Assembly (NCBI GenBank): GCA_902476355.1
Contig: CABSCS010000004.1
Span: 1-64,000 of the forward strand
Source: UMGS2069 sp900557585
GTDB lineage: Bacteria; Bacillota; Clostridia; Christensenellales; UBA1242
Direction of reading: 5' to 3'
DNA: 64,000 nt
The notes under the pieces are model-generated. The model was given only the letters and a program-made list of their open reading frames with translations, was not told where the DNA came from and did not search any database. The translations under genes were made by a program, and so were the position numbers. Positions 16,823 to 23,724 of the stretch are shown piece by piece (within the stretch, counting starts at the first letter, position 1; each line of letters opens with the position of its first letter).

Positions 16823-17539
16823 TTATTCTTTGTTTAGATATGCAACAATGCCTTTAAAAATGCAGTCGGCAATTTTTTGTTGATAGGCTTTTGTAACAAG
16901 CAGTTTTTCGTCTTCTTCATTTGAAAGAAATCCGCATTCTGCAATAACCGAGGCTTGCGCGGTGCACTTTAACATATAATAGTCACCAATTGAAATGCCT
17001 TTGTCACTTGCTGGAAGGCGCGATGCAAATTGGTCTTGAATGCAAAGCGCAAGTTGTTCACCCTCTTGGCTGTGTTTGTCAAAGAACACTTGTGCCCCGC
17101 GAAGATTGTGGCGAATGTAACTGTTCATGTGAACCGAAACAACAATGTCGGGGTTGATTGCAGAAATAATGTCTTTTCGTTTTTGCATGTCTCGCTTTTT
17201 ATAGTTTTTGGTTGAAACGCCATAAAGTCCGTCACTTGTTTGTCGAGTGAGAATAGTGTTGATGCCAAAGTCGCACAGCATTTTATAAAGATAAAGTGAA
17301 ACCGCAAGATTGATTTCGCTTTCTTTTGTTTTGGTTTTATATCCAATGCTTCCTGGGTCAAGACCACCGTGCCCAGGGTCAATCACAACCGAATATAAAT
17401 GGCTTTCATGTGACGAAAGATTTGATGCCGAAACTGCATCAAGCGTAACGGCAGAAGAAAAAACAATTGCACAAACAATGCAAAAGAAAATCAGTTGACC
17501 TTTGGACAAAATTTTAAAAATAATTTTTGGCATTTTCAT
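16823..17539 (-). CDS. cwlD: N-acetylmuramoyl-L-alanine amidase, CwlD-like
   Basis: This is a zinc amidase (Amidase_3) that trims peptide stems from peptidoglycan; in spore formers CwlD acts on spore cortex. The N-terminus has a basic stretch and a hydrophobic signal or anchor (residues 15-35). The zinc ligands are in DPGHGGLDPG, the following Glu in KESEINL and SVHMNS, and the catalytic Glu is in IAECGFLSN. The 238-aa length fits CwlD. The ribosome site is weak. No other sporulation gene is adjacent, so the sporulation role is inferred from family resemblance only. Confidence 0.85.
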   Translation of the reverse strand: MKMPKIIFKILSKGQLIFFCIVCAIVFSSAVTLDAVSASNLSSHESHLYSVVIDPGHGGLDPGSIGYKTKTKESEINLAVSLYLYKMLCDFGINTILTRQTSDGLYGVSTKNYKKRDMQKRKDIISAINPDIVVSVHMNSYIRHNLRGAQVFFDKHSQEGEQLALCIQDQFASRLPASDKGISIGDYYMLKCTAQASVIAECGFLSNEEDEKLLVTKAYQQKIADCIFKGIVAYLNKE

Positions 17540-17650
17540 GCTAAATTATATTTTTCGCCAAACATAAATATAACCAACCATTTTTGACATTATAATATTT
17601 GAATTTTTCATTTAAAAGATGATATAATAAAGACACAATTGGAGTGAAAC

Positions 17651-18094
17651 ATGTCAGAGTATACAATAAAAACAAAATGCCCAGTTTGTGGAAATATAAT
17701 TTATATAGATTCTGTTGGTAATGGAGAAAGATGTGCTAATTGTGGATGGGATCACAGTAAAATACATGAAGATTTTCCCGATAGAGTAATGTGTCCTAAC
17801 TTAATTTCCTTAAACAAGGCGAGAAAATTATATAAAGAGGGCAAGGTTTTTCTGCCTGATTTCAACGATTTTATTGATGGTTATAATTTTTATGGCGAAA
17901 TGGAATTTACTTATAAAGGCGTAACATATGGACTGATGGGGAATGCAAATGAAGGTGTTGAGTTTTGGGGAATGAATACAGATATGTATGAGGTGTTCGA
18001 TAATATTGAAGATTTTGCCCATAATGCCAAAATTGGAAATGAATATGTTAAAGATATTTGGGATAAAGTTGAAAATGCAAATTGGTTGCAGTGA
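17651..18094 (+). CDS. Zinc-ribbon protein of the CPCC type
   Basis: The first 45 residues form a zinc ribbon (KCPVCGN then GERCANCGWDH) followed by a Pro/Asn-rich segment ending SLNKARKLYKEG. This matches the cysteine-rich CPCC family found in many Gram-positive bacteria, often with a spliced-in second domain as here (147 aa). Function unknown. The ATG follows TTGGAGTG. The codon choice (ATA, TTA, GAT rich) is unlike the neighbouring core genes, suggesting acquisition. A TGATATAAT box lies about 20 nt upstream. Confidence 0.75.
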   Translation: MSEYTIKTKCPVCGNIIYIDSVGNGERCANCGWDHSKIHEDFPDRVMCPNLISLNKARKLYKEGKVFLPDFNDFIDGYNFYGEMEFTYKGVTYGLMGNANEGVEFWGMNTDMYEVFDNIEDFAHNAKIGNEYVKDIWDKVENANWLQ

Positions 18095-18130
18095 AACTTT
18101 GCAAAAATTTTTGATATGACAAAAAATACA

Positions 18131-18170
18131 AATAAAAGTTCAGGCAAATTGCTTGGACTTTTTCTTTGTT
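18131..18170 (+). terminator. Terminator after the zinc-ribbon gene
   Basis: An imperfect stem (AAAGTTCAGGCAA with TTGCTTGGACTTT) is followed by a T-rich stretch. Confidence 0.6.
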
Positions 18171-18206
18171 TTTTATTTAATTGTTGCCTAGATGCAAATA
18201 AAATGA

Positions 18207-18212
18207 TATAAT
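18207..18212 (+). promoter_or_regulatory. Extended -10 promoter giving a leaderless mrnC mRNA
   Basis: TTGCCT at 18184-18189, a 17-nt spacer and TGA-TATAAT at 18204-18212 place +1 at 18219, the A of the ATG. There is no ribosome site. Confidence 0.55.
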
Positions 18213-18218
18213 TTGAAT

Positions 18219-18620
18219 ATGGAAAAAAATGAAATTGATATTGTGAAACAAAAAGTAAAGCAAATGCAACCTCTTGCACTTGCTTTTGTTGGTGACAGTG
18301 TTCACACTTTGTTTGTTCGTGAGCACCTTGTGAAAAGTGGCGACTTTAAAGTGAACCAACTCACTCGCATGACAAAAGAGTTTATCAATGCGGGGTTTCA
18401 GTGCAAGGTTTTCAAAGAAATTGAACCAATGCTTTCCGAAGAAGAACACGACATTGCAATTCGTGCAAGAAACACAGCAAAGGGGCAAACCGCAAAAAAC
18501 TATTCGGTTGTTGAATATAACTATGCAACCGCTTTTGAAGCACTTGTTGGCTTTTTATATTTAACTGGTCAAACCGAGCGCCTTTCACAAATTTTAAATT
18601 TATCAATATTGGAGAAATAG
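18219..18620 (+). CDS. mrnC: Mini-ribonuclease III
   Basis: MrnC is an RNase III-like dimer without an RNA-binding domain that matures 23S rRNA ends. The catalytic signature is visible in the stretch LAFVGDSVHTLFVREHL, and a second conserved helix reads YNYATAFEALVGFLYLTG with the acidic residues of the active site. The 133-aa length is right. The frame begins at a TTG (18213), but the ATG at 18219 lies at the predicted transcription start. It is the first gene of the mrnC-rlmB-sigH cluster conserved in Bacillota. Confidence 0.92.
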   Translation: MEKNEIDIVKQKVKQMQPLALAFVGDSVHTLFVREHLVKSGDFKVNQLTRMTKEFINAGFQCKVFKEIEPMLSEEEHDIAIRARNTAKGQTAKNYSVVEYNYATAFEALVGFLYLTGQTERLSQILNLSILEK

Positions 18621-19343
18621 ATGTTAGCAGAAGGAAAAAATCCAGTTTTTGAAGCACTTAAATCTGGAACAACAATTGAAAAAATCGTGGTTTTAGACAA
18701 AACCAACGACGCGGATATTCGCGAACAAATTAAAAAAGCAAAAGAAAAGAAAATTCGTGTTGAATTTGCACCAAAACAAGTTCTTGACAGAATGAGCAAA
18801 ACTGGTCATCATCAAGGCATCATTGCGTTTACAACCGACTATAAATATTTCGAACTTGAAGATGTTTTGAAAGAACTTGAAAACTCTGACAAAAGAAAAC
18901 TTTTCATTTTGCTTGATGGTGTTGAAGACCCACACAACCTTGGAAGCATCATCAGAAGTGCCGAATGTTTGGGCTTTTCTGGCGTGATTATTCCATCTCG
19001 TCACAGCGCTCTTGTAAACGAAACAGTAATTCGTTCATCTGCTGGGGCAATCAACTATGTAAAAGTTATAAAGGTGAACAACCTTAACGATGCAATAAAG
19101 CGTCTTAAAGAGGAAAACATTTTTGTTTATAGCGCAGACATGGACGGCGAAGATATTCGAAAAACCAATCTTTCTGGCAATGTTGCAATTGTTGTTGGTT
19201 CAGAAGGTTTTGGGGTTTCAGACCTTACAAGAAAACTTTCTGACCAAATTATAAAAATTCCAATGACAGGAAACGTAAATTCAATGAACGCAAGTGTTTC
19301 TGCCGGAATTTGCATGTATGAAACCGTGATGCAAGGAAAATAG
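18621..19343 (+). CDS. rlmB: 23S rRNA 2'-O-methyltransferase RlmB (TrmH/SpoU family)
   Basis: This SPOUT-fold enzyme methylates a guanosine ribose in 23S rRNA using SAM. An N-terminal ribosome-binding-like domain (residues 1-70) precedes the knotted catalytic domain, where the three SpoU motifs are seen: LLDGVEDPHNLGSIIRSAE, VVGSEGFGVS and IPMTGNVNSMNASVSAGI. The length is 240 aa. The ATG directly abuts the mrnC stop and has GGAGAAAT upstream. sigH starts 2 nt after its stop, so the genes are cotranscribed. Confidence 0.95.
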   Translation: MLAEGKNPVFEALKSGTTIEKIVVLDKTNDADIREQIKKAKEKKIRVEFAPKQVLDRMSKTGHHQGIIAFTTDYKYFELEDVLKELENSDKRKLFILLDGVEDPHNLGSIIRSAECLGFSGVIIPSRHSALVNETVIRSSAGAINYVKVIKVNNLNDAIKRLKEENIFVYSADMDGEDIRKTNLSGNVAIVVGSEGFGVSDLTRKLSDQIIKIPMTGNVNSMNASVSAGICMYETVMQGK

Positions 19344-19344
19344 A

Positions 19345-19905
19345 ATGGAAAAAGAAAAAAATCAACTTGGCGAAGAACTTTTCAACAACCTTGTCGACCA
19401 ATATGCAAGCATGATTCGTGCAATTTGCCGAAAGTTCTATCTTATTGGTGGAACAAGTGAAGACCTTTATCAAGAGGGAATGATTGGCTTTCTTGAAGCA
19501 ATCAAAAATTTTGACACATCCAGGGCAGAATATGGAAGCGAGGTTTTCACAAAATATGCAATGACATGCGTGAAAAGAAAAGTTATCGACGCAATTAAAC
19601 ATGCAAACGCGCAAAAGAATATGGCGCTCAACAACTCGGTTCCAATTGTTCGAACAAACAGTGAAGATGAAGAGTTCGAAATCGGCGAAATTGGTGCTGG
19701 CGACCCAGAAGAAATTTATCTTTCGCACGAAACTGCCGATGAAAGGATAGATCTTTTAATTCGCATTTTGAGCGACAAAGAAAGAAAAGTTCTTTCGCTT
19801 TATCTTGAAGGAATGACAAGTGCGCAAATTGCAAAAGAACTTGGAACAAGCGCCCGAAGCGTTACAAACACAATTCAACGAATTAAACTTAAAGTTAAAA
19901 AATAA
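19345..19905 (+). CDS. sigH: RNA polymerase sigma factor, SigH-like
   Basis: This is a 186-aa sigma-70 family factor with region 2 at residues 13-60 (SEDLYQEGMIGFLEAIKNFD is the core-binding helix) and region 4 at 135-186 (SAQIAKELGTSARSVTNTIQ is the helix-turn-helix). In Bacillus and clostridia the gene after mrnC-rlmB is sigH, which directs early sporulation and stationary-phase genes. The gene order here matches, apart from a missing yacP/rae1. An acidic linker (DEEFEIGEIGAGDPEE) joins the two regions. The assignment as SigH rests on position and size. Confidence 0.85.
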   Translation: MEKEKNQLGEELFNNLVDQYASMIRAICRKFYLIGGTSEDLYQEGMIGFLEAIKNFDTSRAEYGSEVFTKYAMTCVKRKVIDAIKHANAQKNMALNNSVPIVRTNSEDEEFEIGEIGAGDPEEIYLSHETADERIDLLIRILSDKERKVLSLYLEGMTSAQIAKELGTSARSVTNTIQRIKLKVKK

Positions 19906-19916
19906 AGGAGAAAAAA

Positions 19917-21473
19917 ATGTATCTTGCTCTTTACAGAAAATATCGTCCACAAAATTTTGATGAAGTGATTGGTCAAGCCCACATTATCCAAACTCTTGTA
20001 AACCAAATCAAGAATGACAAAATTGGACATGCCTATTTGTTTTGTGGAAGTCGTGGAACAGGAAAAACATCAACTGCAAAAATTTTTGCAAAAGCAATCA
20101 ACTGTGAGCACCCTGTGAATGGTTCACCTTGCGGAAAGTGTGAAACATGCAAAGCGCTTGCAGGCAACAACATGGACATTTTGGAGATTGATGCTGCTTC
20201 AAACAATGGTGTTGATGAAATTCGTGATTTGCGCGAAAAGGTGAAATATCCTCCTGTTGCAGGAAAATATAAAGTTTATATCATCGACGAGGTGCACATG
20301 CTTTCTCCAAGTGCGTTCAACGCACTTTTAAAAACATTGGAAGAGCCACCATCGCACGCTGTGTTCATTTTGGCAACAACCGAAGTTCACAAACTTCCAG
20401 CAACAATTTTGTCAAGATGTTTGCGCTTTGACTTTGGTTTGGTTTCGGTTGCAGACCTTTCAATGCTTTTGAAAAAGGTTTTCAAGAACGAGGGTATCAA
20501 TGCCGAAGATTCTGCTGTCGAGGTGATTGCTCGTGCGGGTGAAGGAAGTGTTCGTGACACTCTTTCAATTGCGGATAGGTGCATTTCATATTCGGGCGAA
20601 AACCTGACCTATAAAAGCGTTATGGAAGTTCTTGGAACAACCGAAAAAGATATGCTTTTGCAAATCTCTTCTGCGGTTTTGTCTGGAAATATGGGGCAAA
20701 GCATGATAGAACTTGACAAGGTTTTGTCGGGTGGAAAAAGTCCTCTTGTTTTGAGCAAAGATTTGATTTCATATTTCAGAGATCTCATGATCATTCAAAC
20801 TCTTGGCGACAAAGCAAAAACAATGGTTGTTGCATCTCCTGAAACATTTGAAAAAATGAAAGAGCAAGCAACCGAAGAAGCATATGCAAAAATTGTTTCA
20901 CTTATCAGCAACCTCAGCGAAATTGAGGCAGAACTTCGTTATAGCATAAATCCAAGAATTGTTTTGGAAACTGCAATCATCAAAACTCTTGCAGACGTAA
21001 GTTTGCTTGAAAAAGTAGAGAAACTTGAAAAAATGGTTTCTGGCGGTGGTTTCACAACTCTTCCTGCTAAAAATGCAGAAAACCGACCAGTTGTGACAGC
21101 AACTGCACCTCAAACCCAACAAAAAGTGCAAGAAAGCGTGCAAAAAGTTGAAAGACCAGTGCAAAACAGCGAAAATGCAAACAGTTTGCTTGGGCAATTG
21201 CTTTCATATCTTCGTGAAAACAAAGATATGGGCTTGCTTGCTGCAATCAGACAGGTTCAAAAGGTTGACCTTGAAAACAACAATGCAACGTTCTATGTTG
21301 AAGATAAGCTTACTCTTGATTTGATTTCAAGAGAGAAAAACAAAGTTGTTCTTCGTGAGTTTTTTGACAACCTTGGGCTTTCATATTCTTTCAAAGTGAA
21401 AGAAGCAGTGGCAAAGGGAAATGTGAATGAACTTTCATCATATTTTGGCGGAAAACTTGAAGTTGACGAATAA
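19917..21473 (+). CDS. dnaX: DNA polymerase III gamma/tau subunit
   Basis: This is the clamp-loader ATPase of the replisome. The start YLALYRKYRPQNFDEVIGQ is canonical. Walker A is GSRGTGKTSTAK (about residue 45), a four-Cys zinc module follows (CEHPVNGSPCGKCETC), then Walker B IIDEVHML and the SRC motif LSRCLRFDF. Domain III and a Gln/Pro-rich linker (about 380-420) lead to a C-terminal tau-like domain. The 518-aa size is on the short side of the family. AAAGGAG precedes the ATG. It leads the dnaX-ybaB-recR trio. Confidence 0.96.
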   Translation: MYLALYRKYRPQNFDEVIGQAHIIQTLVNQIKNDKIGHAYLFCGSRGTGKTSTAKIFAKAINCEHPVNGSPCGKCETCKALAGNNMDILEIDAASNNGVDEIRDLREKVKYPPVAGKYKVYIIDEVHMLSPSAFNALLKTLEEPPSHAVFILATTEVHKLPATILSRCLRFDFGLVSVADLSMLLKKVFKNEGINAEDSAVEVIARAGEGSVRDTLSIADRCISYSGENLTYKSVMEVLGTTEKDMLLQISSAVLSGNMGQSMIELDKVLSGGKSPLVLSKDLISYFRDLMIIQTLGDKAKTMVVASPETFEKMKEQATEEAYAKIVSLISNLSEIEAELRYSINPRIVLETAIIKTLADVSLLEKVEKLEKMVSGGGFTTLPAKNAENRPVVTATAPQTQQKVQESVQKVERPVQNSENANSLLGQLLSYLRENKDMGLLAAIRQVQKVDLENNNATFYVEDKLTLDLISREKNKVVLREFFDNLGLSYSFKVKEAVAKGNVNELSSYFGGKLEVDE

Positions 21474-21528
21474 TGTTTGACTTGAAAGAATTTTAAAATT
21501 ATAATAAACAAAATTAAAGGAGAATTAT

Positions 21529-21855
21529 ATGGGAAAATTTGGTGGATTTATGGGCGGAGGAAACAACAACATGCAAGCCCTTATGCGTCAAGCACAAAAA
21601 ATGCAAGAAGAAGCAATGAGAGCAAGTCAAGAAGTTGATGAAGCCGAAGTTGAAGGTCAAGCAAGTGGTGGTCTTGTGAAAGTTACTTTGAAAGGAAACA
21701 AAACCCCAGTTGCAGTTAGCATTGACCCTTCTGTTGTTGATCCAGACGATGTTGAAATGCTTGAAGACCTTGTTCTTGCAGCGTTCAATGATGCATCAAG
21801 CAAAGCAGATGCTTTAAAACAAGAAAAACTTGGAAGATTTGGGGGAATGATGTAG
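21529..21855 (+). CDS. YbaB/EbfC family nucleoid-associated protein
   Basis: This small DNA-binding dimer is almost always found between dnaX and recR. The 108-aa product has the Met/Gln-rich helix MQALMRQAQKMQEEAM and the strand region GLVKVTLKGNKTPVAVSIDP typical of the family. An AAAGGAG site precedes the ATG, and recR starts 2 nt after the stop codon. Confidence 0.95.
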   Translation: MGKFGGFMGGGNNNMQALMRQAQKMQEEAMRASQEVDEAEVEGQASGGLVKVTLKGNKTPVAVSIDPSVVDPDDVEMLEDLVLAAFNDASSKADALKQEKLGRFGGMM

Positions 21856-21856
21856 G

Positions 21857-22453
21857 ATGGAACTTTCAAACATTGAAAGCCTTGACCGTCTTACAAACGA
21901 GTTCAGCAAACTTCCTGGGGTTGGAAAAAAGACTGCGGGAAGATATGCCTATTATATCGTTACTGGCTCAAAAGAAAATGCAGAAAGTTTTGCAAACGCA
22001 ATTTTAGATGCAAAAAATCAAGTTCGTTTTTGCAAAAACTGTGGAAACTTTGCCGATTCAGACATTTGTCCAATTTGCAAAACTCGAAGCGAACAAACAA
22101 TTTGCGTTGTGAAAGAACCAAAAGATGTCATGGCAATTGAAAAAGCACATTCATATAATGGTTCATATCATGTTTTGCACGGAACAATAAACCCACTTGC
22201 AAACATTGCACCAAAAGACATTAAAATTGCAGAACTCATTGAAAGAATTGCAAAAGGAAACACCAAAGAGGTTATCCTTGCAACCAGCCCAGACGTAGAG
22301 GGCGAGGCAACTGCAATGTACATTGCAACTCTTGTAAAGCCATATGGCGTTAAAGTTTCAAGAATTGCACAAGGTCTTTCTGCGGGAACTCAACTTGAAT
22401 TTGCCGACGAAGTAACTCTTTCAAAGGCACTTCGAGAAAGACGCGAAATTTAG
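21857..22453 (+). CDS. recR: Recombination mediator RecR
   Basis: RecR works with RecF and RecO to load RecA at gaps. The helix-hairpin-helix is at residues 8-35 (LPGVGKKTAGRYAYYI), the zinc finger at about 55-75 (CKNCGNFADSDICPIC), and a Toprim domain follows with ICVVKEPKDVMAIE and the Walker B-like SPDVEGEATAMYI. The length of 198 aa is standard. A hairpin terminator (about 22459-22493) follows. Confidence 0.96.
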   Translation: MELSNIESLDRLTNEFSKLPGVGKKTAGRYAYYIVTGSKENAESFANAILDAKNQVRFCKNCGNFADSDICPICKTRSEQTICVVKEPKDVMAIEKAHSYNGSYHVLHGTINPLANIAPKDIKIAELIERIAKGNTKEVILATSPDVEGEATAMYIATLVKPYGVKVSRIAQGLSAGTQLEFADEVTLSKALRERREI

Positions 22454-22458
22454 AAAAA

Positions 22459-22493
22459 ATCAACATCAATTTTTTATTGGTGTTGTTTTTATT
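22459..22493 (+). terminator. Terminator after recR
   Basis: AACATCAAT and ATTGGTGTT form a stem with one mismatch after the recR stop, followed by a T-rich tail. Confidence 0.7.
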
Positions 22494-22554
22494 TTGCTTT
22501 AAAAAAGATGCAATATTTTTTGCAGTGTGATAAAATAGTTTCGAGGTGAAAGAA

Positions 22555-23262
22555 ATGACAATTTTTTTGACAAGTATTGTTCCATTTTATAAAAAGGGAA
22601 TATTCGGAATAAAAAGACCTGCAAAACTTGACAACACAAACAATTTTTCAGACAACCTTGTTTCAAGTTTAAAAAACACAAACCGTTTTGTTATGATTGC
22701 AAACGACCCAGAGGCGTTTTTGGAAAATGACAAACGCGCAAAAATGATGAAAAAATCTTTTGCGAAAACTGGCATAAAGTTTAAAGAAACAATTGTGCTT
22801 GACAAAAGAAAACAAGACAAGGCAAAAGACATTGTTTCAGGTGCCGACCTTGTTGTTCTTTGTGGTGGAGAGTGTCTTCGCGAACTCAAATTTTTCGAAA
22901 GCATAAATCTTGCAGAACTTCTTTCAGATTTCAAAGGCGTGATTATTGGAATTTCTGCGGGTGCCATGAATCTTGGAAAAATTGTTGCAAACTTTCCAGA
23001 AGATGAAATGGGAAAAGATGAACCAAGATGGCTTGAAGGGCTGGGGCTTTATTCGGGCATTTTGATTCCACACTTTGATGGTGTTTTTTATCAGTTTGAA
23101 CTTGAATTTGATACTGTTCAAGAATATATTTTGCCAATGTCAGAGTGGCATGATTTTGTTGCCATTCCAAACCTTTCATATATTTTGATAAATGAAAATG
23201 GCGAAAAAATTTATGGCGACGCATTCAAAATTTCAAAAAGAGTTGTCACAAAAATCAACTAA
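22555..23262 (+). CDS. Peptidase S51 family (dipeptidase E-like)
   Basis: S51 enzymes are serine peptidases with a Ser-His-Glu triad that cleave Asp-X dipeptides or cyanophycin-derived peptides. The nucleophile elbow is GISAGAMN (about residue 138), preceded by the strand VVLCGGE. A likely catalytic His lies in IPHFDGVF, as in family members. The 235-aa length fits. The frame starts at GTG 22546, but the ATG at 22555 has GAGGTG upstream and begins the hydrophobic first strand MTIFLTS, so I take it. It is a single gene; an Asp-directed peptidase just ahead of aspS-gatCAB may be coincidence. Confidence 0.85.
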   Translation: MTIFLTSIVPFYKKGIFGIKRPAKLDNTNNFSDNLVSSLKNTNRFVMIANDPEAFLENDKRAKMMKKSFAKTGIKFKETIVLDKRKQDKAKDIVSGADLVVLCGGECLRELKFFESINLAELLSDFKGVIIGISAGAMNLGKIVANFPEDEMGKDEPRWLEGLGLYSGILIPHFDGVFYQFELEFDTVQEYILPMSEWHDFVAIPNLSYILINENGEKIYGDAFKISKRVVTKIN

Positions 23263-23377
23263 AAAATCAAATATTGATAAATAATATATAATATAAAATA
23301 CTTTATTTATAGCGTTAAAAAAAAGACAAAAGCAAATTCTTGCAAAAGGCTTAAAGCGCAAAATCGGCGTTTTGTGG

Positions 23378-23406
23378 TTGACAGATTTGCATTTTGATGC
23401 TATAAT
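23378..23406 (+). promoter_or_regulatory. Promoter of the leader peptide and aspS-gatCAB operon
   Basis: TTGACA (23378-23383), a 17-nt spacer and TATAAT (23401-23406) form a fully consensus sigma-A promoter. The start is predicted near 23413. Confidence 0.85.
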
Positions 23407-23433
23407 AAAGAAAATCAAAAAAGGAGCAATATT

Positions 23434-23526
23434 ATGTTTACATTCGCAGTTCTTGCTAACAACAATAACAATAATAACGCAAACACATTAAACATAATGG
23501 GTTCCTTTTCTATTGTTAGAAACTAG
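23434..23526 (+). CDS. Asn-rich leader peptide (30 aa) of the aspS-gatCAB attenuator
   Basis: The ATG at 23434 is preceded by AAGGAG with 7-nt spacing. The peptide starts MFTFAVLA, continues with seven Asn in a row (residues 9-15, codons AAC and AAT mixed), has further Asn at 17, 20 and 30, and ends at TAG 23524-23526. It has ten Asn in 30 residues and no features of a functional protein. It is followed by an intrinsic terminator and then by genes that make Asp-tRNA and Asn-tRNA. The reading as a stalling leader peptide for Asn-tRNA shortage is inference, but the layout is that of classic amino-acid attenuators. Confidence 0.8.
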   Translation: MFTFAVLANNNNNNNANTLNIMGSFSIVRN

Positions 23527-23587
23527 TTGGCATAATAAAAATAAATGGCAAAGAGTGGAAAGGTTTAACCCTTCCACTCTTTTTTTA
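23499..23587 (+). promoter_or_regulatory. Attenuator: competing antiterminator and terminator before aspS
   Basis: Terminator: stem AAGAGTGGAA (23551-23560) with TTCCACTCTT (23572-23581), then a T run to 23586. Antiterminator: GGGTT (23499-23503) pairs with AACCC (23567-23571), and CCTTTTC (23504-23510) with GGAAAGG (23557-23563), one G-U pair and a 3-nt bulge. The second structure uses up half of the terminator stem, so the two exclude each other. The 5' antiterminator arm is covered when a ribosome reaches the leader stop codon (23524) and free when it stalls on the Asn run (23458-23478). Confidence 0.75.
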
Positions 23588-23601
23588 TCAGGAGAAAAAT
23601 C

Positions 23602-23646
23602 ATGAAACTTTATAAATCAAAAACAAATGCCCGTTTGGGCAAATAA
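23602..23646 (+). CDS. Possible 14-codon mini-ORF between attenuator and aspS
   Basis: An ATG with AGGAG (23590-23594) at 7-nt spacing opens a 14-aa frame, MKLYKSKTNARLGK. Its end overlaps a small hairpin TGCCC/GGGCA (23628-23632, 23637-23641). It may be a second leader element or simply unneeded; the strong ribosome site is the only support. Confidence 0.35.
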   Translation: MKLYKSKTNARLGK

Positions 23647-23724
23647 TTTTAAACATAAAAAAATAATTTCAAACAAAATATAGTCAAATTTTAAAATATA
23701 ATCAAAATTTAGGAGAAAATAAAA

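Noticed and set aside
23254..23300. A terminator for the S51 peptidase gene
   Set aside because: Only AT-rich sequence is present after the stop; no convincing stem with a T run could be drawn.
23434..23526. A T-box riboswitch ahead of aspS
   Set aside because: No AGGGTGGNACCGCG-type antiterminator bulge or specifier stem is present; the Asn-codon ORF explains the leader better.
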